From: Ottowia flava
Lineage (GTDB): Bacteria; Pseudomonadota; Gammaproteobacteria; Burkholderiales; Burkholderiaceae_C
Assembly: GCF_008017535.1 (NCBI RefSeq)
Contig: NZ_VRUA01000018.1
Location: 1 to 64,000 of the forward strand
Direction of reading: 5' to 3'
DNA length: 64,000 bases
In this document: positions 16,432-23,568 of the stretch, in pieces
Numbering within the stretch: the first letter of the stretch is position 1
Layout of the letters: each line of letters opens with the position of its first letter
Notes under the pieces: generated by a model
Seen by the model: the letters and a program-made list of their open reading frames with translations, nothing else
Database searches by the model: none
Told to the model about the DNA's origin: nothing
Made by a program: the position numbers and the translations under genes

Positions 16432-16475
16432 CCTGTAGCCCGCTCCTAGAAAGCGTAACCAGCTATCAAATTGAT
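16432..16475 (+). repeat. dispersed ~40-bp repeat, copy 2
   Basis: In the convergent gap after the hydratase gene: CCTGTAGCCCGCTCCTAGAA, then AGCGTAACCAGCTATCAAAT. It keeps CTGTAGCC at the left and CAGCTATCAAATT at the right of the consensus, with a diverged middle. Confidence 0.6.
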
Positions 16476-16518
16476 AATTGGACAAGCGGTGACGCACTGG
16501 CGCCACGTTCGCCCCCGC

Positions 16519-18081
16519 TCAGCGTTGCGCCCGCTGCACCAGCCCGCACCCTTCAGGGTCGTACAGTTCCAGCCACAGCGTGCCGGCCTGTAGGTCGAAG
16601 CGCGCCAGCGACAGGCTGCCTTCCATTGCGAAACCGTCGGGTGCGGCAAAGACGAAATCGTCGTCCGTCCAATGGTGCAGCTCCTGCGTGACGCGGCGCG
16701 GCCCCAGCGTCAGGTGCAGCGCCCTGCCGCCGGCGCGCACCTGCACCGGGCCCAGAAAATCGTTGGCGTAGCGCCCGGCATAGCGCGCCAGCGGCTGCGC
16801 CGGCGCCGGGTGCGTGGGCATCGGCAGGCCCACCAGCTGACCGCTGGGACCGAGCATGCTGCGCAGCGCCGCGCTGTAGCGGCCCCACCAGTCCTGCGAG
16901 ACCTCGCCCATCTCAGCCAGGTCGATGAACTGGCTGCACAGCGACTCGACCACGCCGATCGGCAGCGCGTTGCTCAGCACCACCACGCCCAGGTCCAGTT
17001 GCGGCACCAAGCGGATCACCGTGCCCGCCCCGGTTTCGAAAGCGCCCGAATGGTCGAAGAAGGGCACACCACCGGCGGTCTGCCCGCCGATGTTGAAGCC
17101 GAAGCCGTAATGCCCGCCAGGCGCCTGCGGCGAAAGCGCGGCCTGCAAGGCAGCGCTTCCCACCAGCGGGCGGTCCTGCCAGCGGCCCTGGGCCAGCAGC
17201 ATCGTCAGCCAGCGCGCCATGTCGTTGGCGCTGCTGCTGGCGCCGCCGGCGGCAGCCTGCACGTCGGCGTTGCGCATCGGCACCGGCCGCCACCCGCCCG
17301 GCCCCTTGATGTGGCCCTGGGCGCGGTTGGGTGTGCGCATGAATTCGGCAAAGCGCGAGGTGGTGCGCGTCATCCCCAGTGGGCCGTAGATGGCGCGCTG
17401 GCTCAGCGTCGCCCAGTCGGTGCTCGACGCCCCAGCCACGCCGATGGCCGCCGCCGTCAGGCCGAGGTTGGTGTACCCATAGGCGCTGCGCAGCGGCTTG
17501 ACCGGCACGTAACGCAGGCGGGTCATGGCCTCGCGCTGGTCGTAGCCCAACAGCTCCAGGTTGTCGCCCGCGTGGTCGGGCAGACCGCTGCGGTGGGCGT
17601 ACAGGTCGCCCACCGTCAGCGCCGCCGTGCTGGCCGCGTCGCTGAGCGCAAACCACGGCAGCAGCTCGCGCATCGGGGTGTCCCACGCGACGCGGCCCTC
17701 GCCCACCTCGCGCGCCACCACCGTGGCGCCCAGCGGCTTGGACACCGACGCCAGCTGGAACACCGTGTCGGCGTCGACCCGCCCCGGTCCGCCGACCCGC
17801 CGCACGCCAAAGCCATCGGCAAACACCGTGCGCCCGCCGTGCACCACCGCCATGGCGATGCCCGGCACGCTGGTCGTGCGCTGCAGCCGGCGGACCAGAT
17901 CGGGCAGCGCGGCCAGCGCCGCCTGCAGCCGCGCCGGGTCGAGCGATGGGGCTGGCGCGGCGGCGCGGGCCTGGCCGCTCAGGCCGACAAGGGCCGCACC
18001 GGCCGCGCCCAAAGCGCCTGTGCGCGCCATCATCTGGCGCCGCGTCAGCGCGCTTCGTTGCAATGCAAAGTGGATCGTCAT
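16519..18081 (-). CDS. class C beta-lactamase-like serine hydrolase with Tat-type signal
   Basis: 520 residues. A twin-arginine leader (LTRRQMMARTGALGAAG, cut near QARA-AA) points to periplasmic export. The catalytic triad motifs are SVSK (Ser112, Lys115), Tyr203-Thr-Asn205 (YTN) and His344-Ser-Gly346. This matches the AmpC/esterase/D-aminopeptidase superfamily. The C-terminal 110 residues form a separate beta-rich domain found in larger members. AGGAGGC precedes the ATG, which overlaps the upstream gene's stop. It could be an esterase or peptidase rather than an antibiotic-resistance enzyme. Confidence 0.85.
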   Translation of the reverse strand: MTIHFALQRSALTRRQMMARTGALGAAGAALVGLSGQARAAAPAPSLDPARLQAALAALPDLVRRLQRTTSVPGIAMAVVHGGRTVFADGFGVRRVGGPGRVDADTVFQLASVSKPLGATVVAREVGEGRVAWDTPMRELLPWFALSDAASTAALTVGDLYAHRSGLPDHAGDNLELLGYDQREAMTRLRYVPVKPLRSAYGYTNLGLTAAAIGVAGASSTDWATLSQRAIYGPLGMTRTTSRFAEFMRTPNRAQGHIKGPGGWRPVPMRNADVQAAAGGASSSANDMARWLTMLLAQGRWQDRPLVGSAALQAALSPQAPGGHYGFGFNIGGQTAGGVPFFDHSGAFETGAGTVIRLVPQLDLGVVVLSNALPIGVVESLCSQFIDLAEMGEVSQDWWGRYSAALRSMLGPSGQLVGLPMPTHPAPAQPLARYAGRYANDFLGPVQVRAGGRALHLTLGPRRVTQELHHWTDDDFVFAAPDGFAMEGSLSLARFDLQAGTLWLELYDPEGCGLVQRAQR

Positions 18082-19019
18082 GGTGCCTCCTGCGATGAAA
18101 CGGTGATCGGCGCGCCCTCGCGCGAAGTGGCCGGCGCTGCCGCCTGGCGCGCGGCCTGCGCGCGCATCTGCGGCGTGGTCAGGCTGGAGCCGTCGGCGCT
18201 CCAGCCGGGCGGCGCAAACAGCGTGCCCAGCACCTCGCGCAGGCTGCGGGCGCGGCGCAGGTCGCGGCCAATGCCCGCCCATTCGTGGAAGGCGATGCGC
18301 AGCGGGTTGTCGGTGGTCAGCGGGTGCGTCAGGCCGTAGTGGGGCGTAGCGCCTTCGGGGTAGAAGCTGCCGAACAGCTTGTCCCACACGATCAGCGTGC
18401 CGGCGTAGTTGCGGTCGAGGTACTCGAAGTCGCTGCCGTGGTGCACGCGGTGGTGCGACGGGGTGTTGAACACCGCCTCGAACCAGCGCGGCAGGCGGTC
18501 GATGGCCTCGGTGTGAATCCAGAACTGATAGATCAGGCTGACCGACTGCATGAACAGCACCATGGCCGGGTGAAAGCCCACCAGCGGCATCCACGCCCAG
18601 AACAGGAAGCTGCCCGTCGGCACGCCCGTCCAGGTCTGGCGCAGCGACACGCTGAAGTTGTACTTGTCCGACGAGTGGTGCACCGAGTGCGACGCCCAGA
18701 ACCAGCGCGATTCATGGCTCACTCGGTGAAACCAGTAATAGGTGAAGTCGTCGGCAAAAAAGCACAGCACCCACACCCACCAGGCCCCCGTTGGCAGCGT
18801 GAACAGCCGGTGCTGGTACAGCCAGCTCATCACCAGCAGCACCAGCCCGCCCAGCAGTGTGGCAATCAGCATGTTGCCCAGCCCCAGCGTGACGTTGGCC
18901 AGCGCGTCGGGCGTGCGGTACAGCCCGCGCCCGCGGCGGGCACTGTAGAACGCCTCCACCACGATGAGCAGGGCGAAGGCGGGCAAGGCCGCCAGCATGA
19001 TGTTGGGCAGATCCGTCAT
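18078..19019 (-). CDS. sterol desaturase / fatty acid hydroxylase-family membrane protein
   Basis: 313 residues with four or more membrane segments near the N-terminus. The di-iron histidine boxes are present: HRVSH, HSVHH and HHRVHH. Members hydroxylate or desaturate lipids, including carotenoids, sphingoid bases and ornithine lipids, using O2. Its stop overlaps the start of the serine hydrolase (ATGA), forming a two-gene operon. A joint role in modifying and then hydrolysing a lipid or ester is a guess. Confidence 0.88.
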   Translation of the reverse strand: MTDLPNIMLAALPAFALLIVVEAFYSARRGRGLYRTPDALANVTLGLGNMLIATLLGGLVLLVMSWLYQHRLFTLPTGAWWVWVLCFFADDFTYYWFHRVSHESRWFWASHSVHHSSDKYNFSVSLRQTWTGVPTGSFLFWAWMPLVGFHPAMVLFMQSVSLIYQFWIHTEAIDRLPRWFEAVFNTPSHHRVHHGSDFEYLDRNYAGTLIVWDKLFGSFYPEGATPHYGLTHPLTTDNPLRIAFHEWAGIGRDLRRARSLREVLGTLFAPPGWSADGSSLTTPQMRAQAARQAAAPATSREGAPITVSSQEAP

Positions 19020-19072
19020 GGCAAGTCCTCGAAGTGAAGGGTGAACTGCAAGGTCAACCGGTTCGCCGCGCC

Positions 19073-19687
19073 CTACAGCACCCGGCAGGCGGTGGCGAAC
19101 GGCAGGCGTGGGTTGCGCGGGTACACCGACGCCGGGTCGCCGTACCCCAGGTTCACCAGGAAGTTGGCACGCCAGCGGCCGTCGGGAAAGAACTCGGCGT
19201 TGACCGCGTCGGCGTCAAACCCGCTCATCGGCCCGCAGTCCAGCCCCAGCGAGCGCGCGGCCAGCATCAGGTAGGCGCCGCCCAGCGTGCTGCTGCGCGC
19301 GGCCATCGCCTCGCACAGCGCTGGGTCGGCCGCCAGGCTGTCGCGCGCGCTGGCGTCGTGCCAGATCTCCGGTATGTGCTCGTAAAAACGCGAGTCGGTC
19401 GCCACGATCACGCACACCGGCGCGGCCACCGTCTTGGCGCGGTTGCCCGGCATCAGCAGGGGCTCCAGCCGCTCGCGCGCCGCGCGCGTGGTCAGCATCA
19501 CGAAGCGCGCCGGCTGGCAGTTCATCGAGGTGGGCCCCATGCACGCCAGCGCATACACCTGCTCCAGCAGCGCCTGCGGCACCGGCTCGTCCAGAAAGCC
19601 GTTGACCGTGCGCGCATCCAAGAACAGCTGCCGCAAGGCGGCGTCGGACAGCGGAAAGCGCGGCGCGGTGGGTGAGGTCATGTCCAT
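19073..19687 (-). CDS. nitroreductase-family flavoprotein, RutE-like
   Basis: 204 residues. The order of motifs LFLDARTVNGFLDEPV, GPTSMNCQPARFVML, APVCVIVATDSRFYEH and LGLDCGPMSGFD follows the RutE/HadB branch of FMN nitroreductases, which reduce malonic semialdehyde to 3-hydroxypropionate in pyrimidine breakdown. No other rut genes are nearby, so a different enal or nitro substrate is possible. ATG 19687 is used; ATG 19681 also fits. Confidence 0.82.
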   Translation of the reverse strand: MDMTSPTAPRFPLSDAALRQLFLDARTVNGFLDEPVPQALLEQVYALACMGPTSMNCQPARFVMLTTRAARERLEPLLMPGNRAKTVAAPVCVIVATDSRFYEHIPEIWHDASARDSLAADPALCEAMAARSSTLGGAYLMLAARSLGLDCGPMSGFDADAVNAEFFPDGRWRANFLVNLGYGDPASVYPRNPRLPFATACRVL

Positions 19688-19711
19688 GTCGGCGCTCCCA
19701 GGTTGATGAAG

Positions 19712-19758
19712 AAATTGGCTTCTTGCCCGCCTGCACATTGCGCTGGCAGCTATGGTTA
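19712..19758 (-). repeat. dispersed ~40-bp repeat, copy 3
   Basis: Upstream of the nitroreductase: GAAATTGGCTTCTTGCCCGC, then ATTGCGCTGGCAGCTATGGT. The GCGC..GGCAGCTAT core is kept; the outer parts are diverged. Confidence 0.45.
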
Positions 19759-19767
19759 AGTGAGCAA

Positions 19768-21351
19768 TCAAACATCCCGCGCACGCCGCAGCCCGCGCCC
19801 GCCCAGGCCCGCGGCCAGCAGGCCCAGCAGCATCAGCCCCCATTGGCCCAGCGTAGGCACGGCCACGGGCATAGCGGCAAACGTGGCGGTGACGAAGCGC
19901 GGCATGTCCATAGTGACGGTGCAGGTGGGCTCCGTGTCGCTGCAATCACCGTTCCAGCCGGTGAAGGTTTGACCCGCCGGCGCGGTGGCTGTGAGGGTGA
20001 CGGCTGCTGCTGCGCCGATGCTGTAGCCAGCCTGGCAGGCCACACCGCCTGCGTTGCTGCAGGCGGTGATGCCACCCGTTACCGCTGCCGGCCCTGAGGT
20101 GGCAGACACACTGCCTGTGCCCGACACCTGCGCAGTGAGTGCGAAGCTGGTGGCTGTCGTGGCGCTACTGGTCTGAAACACATCGTTTTCCGGGGTCGGA
20201 ATGCTGCTGCCGCCGCCCGCCCCACCGCTGGCGCCCTGGTTGTCACGGAAGACCACGCTTGGCCCCTGGTACAGCGTGCCCGCGTTCCATAGCGCACCCA
20301 CGCCTTGACCACCGTCGCCTGCGACCCCACCGCCGCCCGCACCCAGGTTGCCCAGCAGGCTGGTGCTGCTCATCAGCACCAGCGTGGCGCCACCGGCGTT
20401 GAAAATGCCGCCGCTGGCCTGGCCTCCAGAAAGACTCCATATAAAACCGCCACCGCCACCGCCACCGCTGGCGGACGGCGCGTCGTCGGCGCTGCCGGCC
20501 CATCCACCGCCACCGCCGCCTTTGGTGGGCGCGCCGGCGCCGGCGTTCACGTCGCCAGAGCCTCCACTTGACGTGCTCTGGCCCCCGCCGGCCCCGCCGT
20601 GAGATCCATTGCCAATGTGGCCGCCGCCGCCACCGCCGCCCCCGAATCCACCACCACCACCACCACCACTGAACGTGTCGTTGTCGGCACCACCCGCGCC
20701 GCCAAGAGGCCCAATTGCGTCGGGTCCACCGCGACCTCCCGCCGAGCCTCCACCTCCTGCGCTGCCCGCTTGACCACCTGCACCGCCGCCGATGAAGCCT
20801 CCTGTGCCTCCTGTGCCAGACACGAACTGGCCAGCAGTGTTTTTGCCGGCAAATGCGCCTCCGCCGCCCGACGAGTCCCCTGCGCCCCCACCCCCCGCAG
20901 TGTTGGCCGTCACACTCACGTCCTTCAAGGTCAGGTGCCCGTTGTTGTATACGCCCGCGCCGTCGGCAGCGCCGCCGACCTGGCCATAGCCACCGTTGCC
21001 CGCCACAGCCCCGCCCGTGACGGTCAGCCCTTCCAGTCGCACCTGGCTGCCTACGGCAATGCGCAGCACCCGGCTGCGGTAACCCGCGTCGATGGTCACG
21101 CCCGCGCCTTGCACGGTCAGGGCGCGGTCGACGACCAACTCGGTCCCGGCCAGTTGCACCGTGGTGACGCTTGGCGCAAAAACGATGGTGTCGCCGGCCT
21201 GGGCGCTGGCCAGCGTGGCGCGCAAGCTGCCAGCGCCGCTGTCGTTGCCGTTGGTCACCGTGCGGGTGGCTGCTTGCGCGCCTAGGGCGAGCAGGGCGAC
21301 GATGAGCATGGGGCTGCGGCCCATGGCGGGTAGGCAGGCGCGAATTGACAT
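19768..21351 (-). CDS. IPTL-CTERM surface protein with long glycine-rich cassette
   Basis: 527 residues. A signal peptide (residues 1-28, LIVALLALGAQA) is followed by a choice-of-anchor/right-handed-helix-like start (TRTVTNGNDSGAGSLRATLA), then about 230 residues very rich in glycine runs. Next comes an InlB-like repeat (TATAPAGQTFTGWNGDCS, ending VTATFA) and a C-terminal sorting signal VPTLGQWGLMLLGLLAAGL plus a basic tail (GLRRARD). The IPTL motif is the substrate tag of an exosortase system, so the protein is probably processed and displayed outside the cell. ATG 21351 has GGAG 8 nt upstream. A 20-bp palindrome lies about 150 bp upstream. Confidence 0.9.
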   Translation of the reverse strand: MSIRACLPAMGRSPMLIVALLALGAQAATRTVTNGNDSGAGSLRATLASAQAGDTIVFAPSVTTVQLAGTELVVDRALTVQGAGVTIDAGYRSRVLRIAVGSQVRLEGLTVTGGAVAGNGGYGQVGGAADGAGVYNNGHLTLKDVSVTANTAGGGGAGDSSGGGGAFAGKNTAGQFVSGTGGTGGFIGGGAGGQAGSAGGGGSAGGRGGPDAIGPLGGAGGADNDTFSGGGGGGGFGGGGGGGGHIGNGSHGGAGGGQSTSSGGSGDVNAGAGAPTKGGGGGGWAGSADDAPSASGGGGGGGFIWSLSGGQASGGIFNAGGATLVLMSSTSLLGNLGAGGGGVAGDGGQGVGALWNAGTLYQGPSVVFRDNQGASGGAGGGSSIPTPENDVFQTSSATTATSFALTAQVSGTGSVSATSGPAAVTGGITACSNAGGVACQAGYSIGAAAAVTLTATAPAGQTFTGWNGDCSDTEPTCTVTMDMPRFVTATFAAMPVAVPTLGQWGLMLLGLLAAGLGGRGLRRARDV

Positions 21352-21502
21352 GATCAACTCCATCGTAAAAATCTGCAGAAACATCCGGCAGCGCAGTCTG
21401 GTCATTCGCGGGCAGCTATCAAAAGTGATGTCGCCGGGCGGCACAGACGCGCGCGCGATGCGTCAAAACGCAAGCAGATTACGGAATTGGTCAAGATTTG
21501 TA

Positions 21503-21522
21503 TGTCGCCCGTTTGGGCGACA
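21503..21522. promoter_or_regulatory. 20-bp perfect palindrome, operator candidate (site 1)
   Basis: TGTCGCCC-GTTT-GGGCGACA is an 8-bp inverted repeat with a 4-nt spacer, 152 bp upstream of the IPTL gene start. The same 20 bases occur exactly at 22793-22812 ahead of the LuxR-type response regulator and, as far as I can see, nowhere else in the window. The dyad size suits a dimeric LuxR-type regulator. Confidence 0.6.
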
Positions 21523-21607
21523 CGGGATGTTGGCCATGGCGGTCAACTCGCAAATTCAGTGACCGTCAGGTTCACCCCTGCGGCGTGGTTCAAATTGGCC
21601 GTTTTCC

Positions 21608-21640
21608 CATAGCTGATTTACGCAGACAGCTATCGTTTAT
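21608..21640 (+). repeat. dispersed ~40-bp repeat, copy 4
   Basis: CATAGCTGATTTACGCAGAC, then AGCTATCGTTTATG: two oppositely oriented AGCT arms around CGCAGAC, matching the consensus right half CGCAGACAGCTATC. Confidence 0.6.
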
Positions 21641-21968
21641 GCAGCAAGATACCGATTTCTAGCCGGCCGGAATCAGGCCGGCGCACGCTACGACGCCGGT
21701 ATTGATTTTTTTGAACAAATCCTCCAGGGCAATAGTCAAAACCCGAGAACGAGCAGGTGGGTGTGGCTTGCGCAGCGACACGGCGGCCACCGGGGGCCGA
21801 AAGTGCGGCTCAGGCTCCGCAGCCAGGGCGGCCCAGAGGGCGCGCCTCAGGAGGCGTTGGTCGGTGGCGGTTGAATCTGTGTCAATATGGCCGCCACCCC
21901 ATACTCCCTATACGCTGGCAGCTCCTGAAAAATGAGCGAATCTGATGGGTGCAGAAGCACGCCGCCGC

Positions 21969-22574
21969 TCAACCCGGCTCGTTGACGCCGATCTGGTACA
22001 GGCCCCAGGGGCAGAGGGCGAAGCGTTCGGCCAGCGGCTTGGCAGCCAGGTCGGGCACGCGGTCGGCGTCGACCACGGCCCACAGCGGTCCGAGGCCACC
22101 GATCGCCAACGGCTGGCCGTCGAGGTGGGTGGCGACGATCATGCCCAGGCGCTGTGCCTCGGCCAGCGTCAGCGAGGGCGCATAGCCGTCGATGCCCCGC
22201 AGCAGGAGCGCGGTGTCGGGCGCGGTGGGGGCGCCGGCGGCGCCCAGCACGTCGCTGAGCAATGGCCCGCGCAGACGGTGCGGCTGGGCGTCATATTCAA
22301 CCGTGGGCCGAATCTGGCGCGCGGGCAGGCGGTGCAGCGCGGCCAGGTCGAAGCTGCGTGCGCGGTCGAACTTCAGCTGGAACTTGGCCATCAGCTGGTC
22401 CAGCGCCGGGGTCAACGGGCAGCGGTTCGGCCGGCCGACCTGGCCACTGACGGTGAGCACGACCGGGCTGGTCGGCGCGGCGCCACCAGTGGTTGGCGCC
22501 GCAACGACGTCGGCCCCGAAGGCTAGGGCACCGCTGGCCAGGGCGCTTTGAAGAAAGAGTCGTTTGCTGGGCAT
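21969..22574 (-). CDS. small molybdopterin-binding-fold (Oxidored_molyb-like) exported protein
   Basis: 201 residues. A signal-like N-terminus (KRLFLQSALASGALAFGADVVAA) is followed by a single domain with VVLTVSGQVGRP, the HRLRGPLLSDVLGAAG segment, LLLRGIDGYAPSLTLAEA and GPLWAVVDADR. This resembles the short proteins built on the sulfite-oxidase molybdopterin-binding fold. It lacks a clear Mo-ligating Cys in the usual place, so it may bind a ligand without redox catalysis. It is divergent from the two-component system, with the palindrome at 22793 between them. The start was chosen at the ATG before PSKRLF. Confidence 0.65.
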   Translation of the reverse strand: MPSKRLFLQSALASGALAFGADVVAAPTTGGAAPTSPVVLTVSGQVGRPNRCPLTPALDQLMAKFQLKFDRARSFDLAALHRLPARQIRPTVEYDAQPHRLRGPLLSDVLGAAGAPTAPDTALLLRGIDGYAPSLTLAEAQRLGMIVATHLDGQPLAIGGLGPLWAVVDADRVPDLAAKPLAERFALCPWGLYQIGVNEPG

Positions 22575-22792
22575 GTCGGTCGGCACGGGGTGGGTGGCAG
22601 ATGCCGACGCGCGCTGCGGTCGGCCGGTGGAAGAGCGCCTTACACGGCAGGCGCGTGCCGAATCGTGCACCGGCCGCGAGCGCCGTGCAAGCCGACCATA
22701 AACCCCACGGAGCGGCTGGCAACGCGGCTTTGTCTGAATTGCCATGGCGCGCGCCTCTTTCGCACATGGAACGCCATTTCTTCACTCTTGTC

Positions 22793-22812
22793 TGTCGCCC
22801 GTTTGGGCGACA
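22793..22812. promoter_or_regulatory. 20-bp perfect palindrome, operator candidate (site 2)
   Basis: An exact copy of TGTCGCCC-GTTT-GGGCGACA, in the 273-bp gap between the divergent molybdopterin-fold gene and the response regulator, 36 bp before the regulator's GTG. Flanks also share TTGT at the left. It could serve autoregulation and control of the divergent gene. Confidence 0.6.
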
Positions 22813-22847
22813 TGATTTCTTGCCGCGGATGTCGCAAGATAGCGGGT

Positions 22848-23558
22848 GTGATCGAACCCATTCCACCCCCACCCCAACCGGACCAATTGCGCGTCGCCAT
22901 CGTCGAAGACGACCTGGCCTGCCGCATCGCGCTGGTCGACGCCATCAATGCCACGCCGGACATGCGCCTGTCGTGGGCAGTGGCCACGCGCGACGAAGCG
23001 CTGGCCGAGCTAGAGCGGGCGGGCGGCGCGCCGGCCGACGTGCTGCTGGTCGATTTGGGCCTGCCGGACGGATCGGGTCTGGACGTCATAAGCGCCGCGC
23101 GCCGGCTCTGGCCCGACGCAGCGGCGATGGTCAGCACGATCTTTGGCGACGAGGACCACGTGCTGCGCGCCATTCAGGCCGGCGCGATGGGCTACCTGCT
23201 CAAGGACGTGAACGCGGCCCAGGTGCTGGAGGAAATCCGCCTGGTCGCCGCGGGCGGCAGCCCGATCAGCCCGATGGTGGCGCGCAAGCTGCTGCTGCGA
23301 CACGCAACGCCGCTGACGGCCGCGCCATCGCCCACCGCCGCGCGGAATTCGGAAGGCGCCGACGACACCGCCCTGTCGACGCGCGAAGTGGAGGTGCTGC
23401 GCCTGGTCTCGCGCGGCCACACACTGGAAGAGGTGGCGCGCGCGCTGTCGCTGTCGCGCCACACGGTACGCACCTTCGTGCGGCGCCTGTACGCCAAGCT
23501 GCAGGTCAACACACGCGCGCAGGCGGTGCGTGAGGGCGAGCGGCAAGGGCTGCTGTAA
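22848..23558 (+). CDS. LuxR/NarL-family response regulator
   Basis: 236 residues. The receiver domain has the acidic pair (EDD at 20-22), phospho-acceptor Asp69 in LLVDLGLPDG and Lys119 in LLKDVN. A linker of about 40 residues leads to a LuxR helix-turn-helix (LSTREVEVLRLVSRGHT to TVRTFVRRLYAKLQVNTRAQ). The GTG at 22848 gives a normal N-terminus; an in-frame ATG at 22812 overlaps the palindrome and is less likely. The sensor kinase gene follows 10 bp downstream. It probably binds the palindromes at 22793 and 21503. Confidence 0.92.
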   Translation: MIEPIPPPPQPDQLRVAIVEDDLACRIALVDAINATPDMRLSWAVATRDEALAELERAGGAPADVLLVDLGLPDGSGLDVISAARRLWPDAAAMVSTIFGDEDHVLRAIQAGAMGYLLKDVNAAQVLEEIRLVAAGGSPISPMVARKLLLRHATPLTAAPSPTAARNSEGADDTALSTREVEVLRLVSRGHTLEEVARALSLSRHTVRTFVRRLYAKLQVNTRAQAVREGERQGLL

Positions 23559-23568
23559 GAAAGCACGC

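Larger units (their letters stand above)
21352..21968. other. 617-bp intergenic region upstream of IPTL gene
   Basis: It holds the upstream region of the IPTL-CTERM gene, including the perfect palindrome at 21503-21522. Directly after that palindrome (reading minus) lies a TTGACC that could be a -35. There is also one copy of the dispersed repeat near 21608-21640 and a weak fragment near 21913-21940. Base composition drops toward A and T between 21450 and 21750. Reading frames here have no coding character. No RNA gene is recognised. Confidence 0.5.

Noticed and set aside
16519-18594. Single 691-codon fusion of desaturase-like and serine hydrolase
   Set aside because: The part upstream of 18081 is a wrong-frame reading of the sterol desaturase gene. 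The hydrolase has its own ATG with AGGAGG and a Tat signal.
19900-20900. Tandem short repeats as a possible CRISPR or assembly error
   Set aside because: The repeats are glycine codons in one open frame with no fixed repeat-spacer unit. They fit a Gly-rich cassette of an exported protein.
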